In this document: positions 7,643 through 11,768 of the stretch, in pieces
How positions within the stretch are numbered: the stretch's first letter is position 1
Layout: every line of letters starts with the position of its first letter
NCBI GenBank assembly: GCA_028565635.1
Contig: JAOXYB010050469.1
Location: 1-11,768 of the forward strand
Length of the DNA: 11,768 nt
Direction: 5' to 3'
Source of the DNA: Phoronis ovalis
Taxonomy: Eukaryota; Phoronida; Phoronidae
Made by a program: the position numbers and the translations under genes
The notes under the pieces: generated by a model
Seen by the model: the letters and a program-made list of their open reading frames with translations, nothing else
Databases searched by the model: none
Told to the model about the DNA's origin: nothing

Positions 7643-10600
7643 CTGCAAGAAAATAACAATCATCTTACGGTTCATAATCATCTTACATTTCATTAAAACT
7701 TCATGTAAATCTGATCTTAATCTGGCCATACAAATGCTGTTAATATATAATTATTTGGAAAGCACTCAATAACAATTTTAAGGCATCACATTTTTGAATG
7801 CCTACCTTGATAGTTCTGCAGCAGCATTTAAATATAAAGGTTGTCCCATTGTTGACACACAAGCAGGGGACTGCCTGCTAGCTCCTTTACTTCTATGACG
7901 AGACACCGTCGAATTTCCTTGTTGCGCTGTAAGGTTCAGTGATTTAGGTCGTGATTTACGACACGTCTCTGTCAGTTTATCAACTGGCGAAACTTGGGTC
8001 ATTTTACAATGTGTATGTTCATCAGTTTCAATCTTCAGTGGCAGTAACTGAGCCCGAATTTCATTTTTCACTGGAATGTTTCTCGACAAATATTTCTCCT
8101 CTTCCTCCTTCCTGAGTCTTCGCGGCTGAAGACATATATCCGACTTTCTAAGGGTATCATTTACAATGTCTGGGGCCATGTTCCCAGTATGCACTTTGTC
8201 TTCAGCCAGTATTCCCTTTTCATCTTTTATGGGTACAAAGCCCGAGCTACTATTAAGATTAGAAACAAGTCTATTTGTATCATCATCAGAGTCAGAGTCC
8301 TGTGAATCAGCAACAGTGATACAACTGACAACATTTTTACGGCTCCGTGGTGTTCCTGTAATAAAATCAATTAATAATAAAAAAAATTATAGAAAATGTA
8401 CTCAAGAAAAGAAAACATGTTAAAGCATTAAAGTTGAAATACATTATGAAAAACTGGTGTATTATTTTACCGAAGCTATGATTAGCATAAGCATTCTGTA
8501 TATCTAAAATTCAAAGACATATTTACATAATAAGTTTCATTTACCATCTACAAATTAGGAAAATTTGAACACTATTTAATCAGAAAAAAGAAATGTTTTA
8601 GAAGAAAAACAGACAAATCTTACATTTCTCTTAATAGCCCTTGACAGACTAGCTTTGAAACAAGAAATCCTGTTGCAAGCACTCAAAATACAGAAAACCA
8701 TCCCAGTTTAATATTTTAAATTATTTCTTCTAAATTATCAATCTGGCACTAACCCTTGATCCGAGAACATGTGCGTGTATCATCGTCCGATCCATCGCTG
8801 CTCTCGCTGAGTGAACAAGATCGAGTTATACTATCATCATGACAAGCAGTACACCCATTATCTTGGCACCTACAAACAAAACTGGATAGCTGAATACATC
8901 GTTCAAGAATACTGATATAGTAACTGTTGTACGACAGATTTCAATCCAAGTATCACTTTGTGTTTGTTGCAAAATCTGTTAATGGAATTTTGCTACAGAA
9001 ACATAATTTAGAAAAGTTACATTAGATGGAACTTACTGTTTAGGATTATGTGTTGCTTCCTCATCTTCGCTGTCAGAACTAATAGTTATAACACTAACAG
9101 CTGGACTAGGAGTGTCGGGTATAACTATTGTCTGACGTTGTTCTGTATAAGCTTCTTTTGGAGATGACGTGACCTTTGGCCTCTCCTGTTGTGTAGTGTG
9201 ACTGTGGGGAGGTGTATTCTCCTTCACACGTTTTTTGACTGGAGAAAGCTGAGTTGCAGCTTCTTTTCCGGTTCTACAAGATTATACTTGTACTGTCAAA
9301 ACGACATGAAACAGAACAGTGTTATACAAAAATTATATTTAAAAATTTCACTGACAAACAATCCTAAATACACACTTTTGTCATACATATATTAATCTTA
9401 CTTTTTATTTTGCCGTTTGCTGCCTATACTGTTATTCTGTTGTGTTAACAAAACCTGTGGTTGTAAAACACTCCATGCTGTTTGACTAGTGGAGGTGGTA
9501 GGGAGATAACTCCCAAACTGTGTCGTTCCATTGGAATACTGGCTTTCCACAAAAGGGTCATATAAACGATTATCACCTAGATCCTGAAACACAATTGTAT
9601 ATTTAGTGTTAAAGCCAGGTTCGACAATTAGTAACATCCCCTTTGTTATCTGGCACAATAAAAAAATGTGATCAGCACTTCTTAAATTTTAAAATTTCCC
9701 AGTGAAGGTATATTTGCAAGTTAACGAAGTGAAATAATATTTTCAGTCACTTCCAGAAAAGGTCTATCATACTTAAAATTGGCTAGTTAACAGAAAAAAG
9801 GCCTAAGCTTAAAAGTACATCTTTTAACATCATCATTTATCCTCTTTAAATTGTAAGATTCACTCACCATTGGCACCATAGATGGGCCTACATCAAAATT
9901 TTCAAGAACTAAAGATCGTCGCCACTCTGCCATTGGCTGAGTCAAAGCATCTGCCATGTGATGTTGGAGTGGTCTTTGTGTGGCGACATGCTGCCAAGAT
10001 GGCATCAGCACTTGAGGATTGCCCGTTGGCCAAGATGACAAGGGAGCATTCTAGATAAAAAAAGTGTTAAATCTTAAACTTTGTCGTTTACACATACAGG
10101 TAATTTAAGAATGAAATCAAAAGTAGCAGGTTCACTTCCACTTTAAGCTCAACAGCAAAAAAAAAACACTCCCTGTTGCCATCACAGGTCAATTCCTTCC
10201 TTCTTCACTCTGGTTACTGGTAACATAATTACATGGTACAAGATAAGATGAAAGGGAAACAATGATTTTAGTGAAAATTGTTTACACAAAAATTTGCAAA
10301 ATAAACCTGTGCACAAAAGTACAGATATTAACACACAACAAAAGTAAAAGGACAATATAGAGGGCTACAAAAACAACACAACATTTATCGGTGATGAGAG
10401 ATATTAACAATAAAAACAAACTAAATGAAACTAAAAAAGACTTACAGCAACTAACATCTGACGTCCGTTACTTTCTAGCATAGACACTGGGACAAAATGC
10501 TGAGGATGCATTTGCTAAAATAAAGAAGCACTCTGGGATATAACAATCACTTCCACCAAGTTAACTAAATTGTGGGGTTGAACTCAATGTATAAGGTGCC

Positions 10601-11570
10601 AGACAAACATTACCAAAGTAAAAAAAGAGTAAAACTGAAGCCTGCAAGGCTGTGACCTATCTTAGTGGTTACTTGTTGCATTATTTTAGATTGTCATTTG
10701 CATGCAAAATGCGACTGTGGAAATTTCAGTTTGAGTCAAAGTACAAGTGTTACTACAAAGATAGTCTACTTAATTGCTGCTTTTTACTGTACACGTGCAA
10801 CTCGCAACCTGTAGATTCTACATAGTTAGGTGCAGTATTCATTACTAACTAGGTAAAACACAATTGAATTACAACCATATTATATAACAGAAACTTGAAA
10901 ATTATATTATACACAACTTACCGGTGTTATTAACTGAGGCTGCAGTTGTAACGCCTGTGGCTGAGTAACGATGGGCATACCATTTTCCACACGTAAAGAA
11001 TATGCATGCTTTGAAGGAGAATTAAGACCTATAAAAGAGATTGTTCATAGTAAACAGAAAGTATTTTTTTTTAATACAGCTAGCATTTTTACCAAGCACT
11101 GCCCCACACAAAAGCTATGTACAAAGATACCTGCAACATGTTAAAATTTTTTAGTTGTCAAAGTTTAAATACACATTTTAATAGATTTCACAAAGATTTC
11201 ATAAAATACTGTGCATATATTAATCTATAGGAACCTTTAACTAAACCAATGCCCGCTAACTTTTGCCAGAATACTACACAAACCTTGCACCGTCCCGGGA
11301 ATTACCATATTTGACCAGGTTTGTGGCAGTTGTGTTGCCCCACGTTGAGACGGTAACTGTTGAGTAACTCGAGGTGCCATCTGTGCCGGTTGATACGGAA
11401 TAAAAGGTCCAGTTGGAAGATGATATGGCAGAAAGGATAAATCCGTCTGTCTCGTCGAAGAAAGGCTACAAGGATGCTGCAATGAGATACAAGGATAACA
11501 GTTTAAGTTACACATTATACAGATTTATTCACGATGCTTTATGGTACCTCCTGAATGCTAATTGATGCTA
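7306..11570 (-). CDS. HIPK: Homeodomain-interacting protein kinase, C-terminal regulatory region (10 exons, 5' part off window)
   Basis: HIPKs are nuclear Ser/Thr kinases that phosphorylate transcription factors and corepressors and act in Wnt, p53 and growth signalling. The join (reading leftwards) is 11570-11548, 11476-11284, 11028-10922, 10514-10446, 10050-9868, 9583-9402, 9273-9037, 8869-8754, 8355-7806, 7642-7306. All junctions are GT-AG and phase-consistent, giving about 664 residues and a TGA stop. In order I see [62 protein letters not shown], the SUMO-interaction core [27 protein letters not shown], and a Pro/His/Ala-rich tail ending near [16 protein letters not shown]. These match HIPK1/2/3 order as I know it. 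The kinase domain lies upstream, beyond the right edge, so activity cannot be judged. It converges with the lysine-rich gene. Confidence 0.94.
7806..8355 (-). CDS. HIPK: HIPK exon: KNVVSCITV block and autoinhibitory-region equivalent
   Basis: The exon is 550 bases between acceptor TTTTATTACAG and donor GTAGG. It starts [20 protein letters not shown] with an Asp/Ser run, which matches the HIPK block KNV(I/V)SCVTVHDS. It continues with a charged stretch ([20 protein letters not shown]) and [12 protein letters not shown], then [10 protein letters not shown] and an Ala-rich end. LKIE at 8027-8038 fits the sumoylation consensus with acidic residues downstream. Vertebrate HIPK2 carries its C-terminal autoinhibitory region here. 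The Val encoded at 8192-8194 is not a start: the frame runs through from the splice site. Confidence 0.92.
8356..8753 (-). other. HIPK intron (398 nt)
   Basis: AT-rich intron between GTTAGT and TTTATTACAG. Nothing else is visible in it. Confidence 0.7.
8754..8869 (-). CDS. HIPK: HIPK exon: acidic Ser/Asp-rich 116-nt insert after the SIM
   Basis: The acceptor GTTTGTAG and the donor GTTAGT bracket 116 bases reading [13 protein letters not shown], then [13 protein letters not shown] and CSRIK. The acidic serine run looks like casein-kinase-2 substrate sequence. In the human HIPK2 I know, this place has a different, shorter linker. The length is not a multiple of three. Confidence 0.82.
9037..9273 (-). 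CDS. HIPK: HIPK exon: basic NLS-like block and SUMO-interaction motif
   Basis: The acceptor ATCTTGTAG and the donor GTAAGT bracket 237 bases. It reads [15 protein letters not shown] (basic, NLS-like), then [20 protein letters not shown] followed by SDSEDEE. VITIS with the following acidic-serine run is the SUMO-interaction motif known from HIPK2, which directs the kinase to nuclear bodies. This exon is the strongest single piece of evidence for the family. Confidence 0.96.
9402..9583 (-). CDS. HIPK: HIPK exon: Ser/Thr/Gln-rich linker
   Basis: The acceptor TTGTGTTTCAG and the donor GTAAG bracket 182 bases, from [11 protein letters not shown] to SIGSKRQNK plus two bases. It is a disordered Ser/Thr/Gln linker between the WR motif and the basic nuclear-localisation block. 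No folded domain is visible. Confidence 0.88.
9868..10050 (-). CDS. HIPK: HIPK exon: APLSSWPTG ... AEWRRS segment
   Basis: The exon is 183 bases (61 codons, phase 0 both ends) between acceptor TTTTTATCTAG and donor GTGAGT. It reads [19 protein letters not shown], then a Met/Gln/His-rich stretch with MAEWRRS and a terminal SMVPM. The Trp-Pro-x-Gly and (A/L)(D/E)WR motifs are HIPK hallmarks. It is also in-frame skippable. Confidence 0.93.
10051..10445 (-). other. HIPK intron (395 nt)
   Basis: AT-rich intron. The only item of note is GTTACTGGTAAC at 10213-10224, an inverted repeat of RFX half-site type without the central CATG. Confidence 0.65.
10446..10514 (-). CDS. HIPK: HIPK exon: QHFVPVSM segment
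   Basis: The exon is 69 bases (23 codons, phase 0 both ends) between acceptor TTTATTTTAG and donor GTAAGT, reading [20 protein letters not shown]. This block is conserved in HIPKs. As a symmetric in-frame exon it could be skipped without breaking the frame. Confidence 0.9.
10515..10921 (-). other. HIPK intron (407 nt)
   Basis: Ordinary AT-rich intron between GTAAGT and TTTTAG. I see no further coding or structured element. Confidence 0.7.
10922..11028 (-). CDS. HIPK: HIPK exon: conserved [13 protein letters not shown] segment
   Basis: The acceptor TTTTATAG and the donor GTAAGT bracket 107 bases. The reading [18 protein letters not shown], then [14 protein letters not shown], is one of the most recognisable HIPK blocks C-terminal to the kinase (vertebrate form [21 protein letters not shown]). 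Confidence 0.93.
11284..11476 (-). CDS. HIPK: HIPK exon: post-kinase Pro/Gln-rich linker
   Basis: The acceptor TCTCATTGCAG and the donor GTTTGT (less usual) bracket 193 bases, starting at HPCSLSS and ending at PGTVQ plus one base. The reading is rich in Pro and Gln ([20 protein letters not shown]) with little folded character. The end phase matches the next exon exactly, and the exon boundary before the SPSKH motif is where I recall one in vertebrate HIPK2. Confidence 0.88.
11548..11570 (-). CDS. HIPK: HIPK 23-nt microexon (tentative)
   Basis: The acceptor ATACTATTTCAG and the donor GTACC bracket 23 bases reading (x)TA then ASISIQE, ending in the phase 0 that the next exon needs. The reading resembles the ATISL segment at the equivalent place in vertebrate HIPK2. 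It is called tentatively because of its size; the true upstream exon may lie elsewhere. Confidence 0.45.
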
Positions 11571-11768
11571 CTGAAATAGTATGAGGAATCACTCCTAGTA
11601 CTTTAGTAGTATTATGACATATTACATACAAGTTCCTCATTACAAACTTAATACTCTTTAACCTCTGCTAACACTCCCGTTTTGAGACAGTCTACTACGG
11701 TAATTCTTCTCAATTCGTACAACTCCATTATTCGTACACACCCCCTTTTTCAGATTTTATAATTTCTG
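11571..11768 (-). other. HIPK upstream intron, to window edge
   Basis: No open, splice-bounded exon is visible here on the minus strand. The kinase-domain exons must lie beyond the right edge. Confidence 0.5.

Noticed and set aside
7470-8423. Plus-strand frames opposite HIPK exons (7470-7772, 8166-8423)
   Set aside because: They are shadows of HIPK coding exons and introns.
9189-9395. 68-codon plus-strand frame
   Set aside because: It is opposite a HIPK exon and its upstream intron, with no independent evidence.
10213-10224. GTTACTGGTAAC as a fourth X-box
   Set aside because: It has inverted half-sites but lacks the central CATG and sits in a HIPK intron far from any start. One such palindrome is expected by chance more readily.

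Overview
This is an intron-containing, AT-rich stretch of animal nuclear DNA with two convergent protein-coding genes. There are GT-AG introns, metazoan-type poly(A) signals, no bacterial ribosome-binding sites and no operon structure. The minus-strand gene is a homeodomain-interacting protein kinase (HIPK), a family I know from animals. Its introns are short (71 to about 410 bases) and numerous, and the sequence diverges from vertebrate HIPKs outside the conserved motifs. That fits an invertebrate, possibly a lophotrochozoan, but the species cannot be fixed from this window.

Layout. Positions 1-1764 (+): the last exons of an unrecognised lysine-rich, probably nuclear protein. I reconstruct a possible exon end at 1-28, then exons 281-379, 565-648 and 1126-1764, all joined in phase 0. 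Its 3' UTR runs to a poly(A) signal at 2346-2351. Positions about 2370-2915: a short intergenic gap. Positions about 2920-7305 (-): the probable very long 3' UTR of HIPK, ending at an AATAAA (minus strand, 2936-2941) followed by a strongly GU-rich stretch. Positions 7306-11570 (-): ten HIPK coding exons, read right to left, covering about 664 residues of the C-terminal regulatory region. The kinase domain lies off the right edge.

Inside the HIPK 3' UTR, on the opposite strand, there is a compact intronless gene-like unit. It has an RFX-type X-box at 4058-4071, an ATG at 4122, a 77-codon cysteine-rich reading frame and an AATAAA 14 bases after the stop. Two further X-box-like palindromes lie at 4476 and 4868. 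RFX factors classically drive ciliary genes, so this is the best candidate in the window for something undescribed: a nested antisense RFX-regulated microprotein gene. It is a hypothesis and needs transcript and conservation evidence.

How the parts relate: the lysine-rich gene and HIPK converge tail to tail. If the mini-gene is real, its transcript would be antisense to the HIPK 3' UTR, which allows transcriptional interference or double-stranded RNA pairing. Within HIPK the notable features are a SUMO-interaction motif, a frame-breaking 116-nt exon just after it, a 23-nt microexon and an unusual C-terminal tail.
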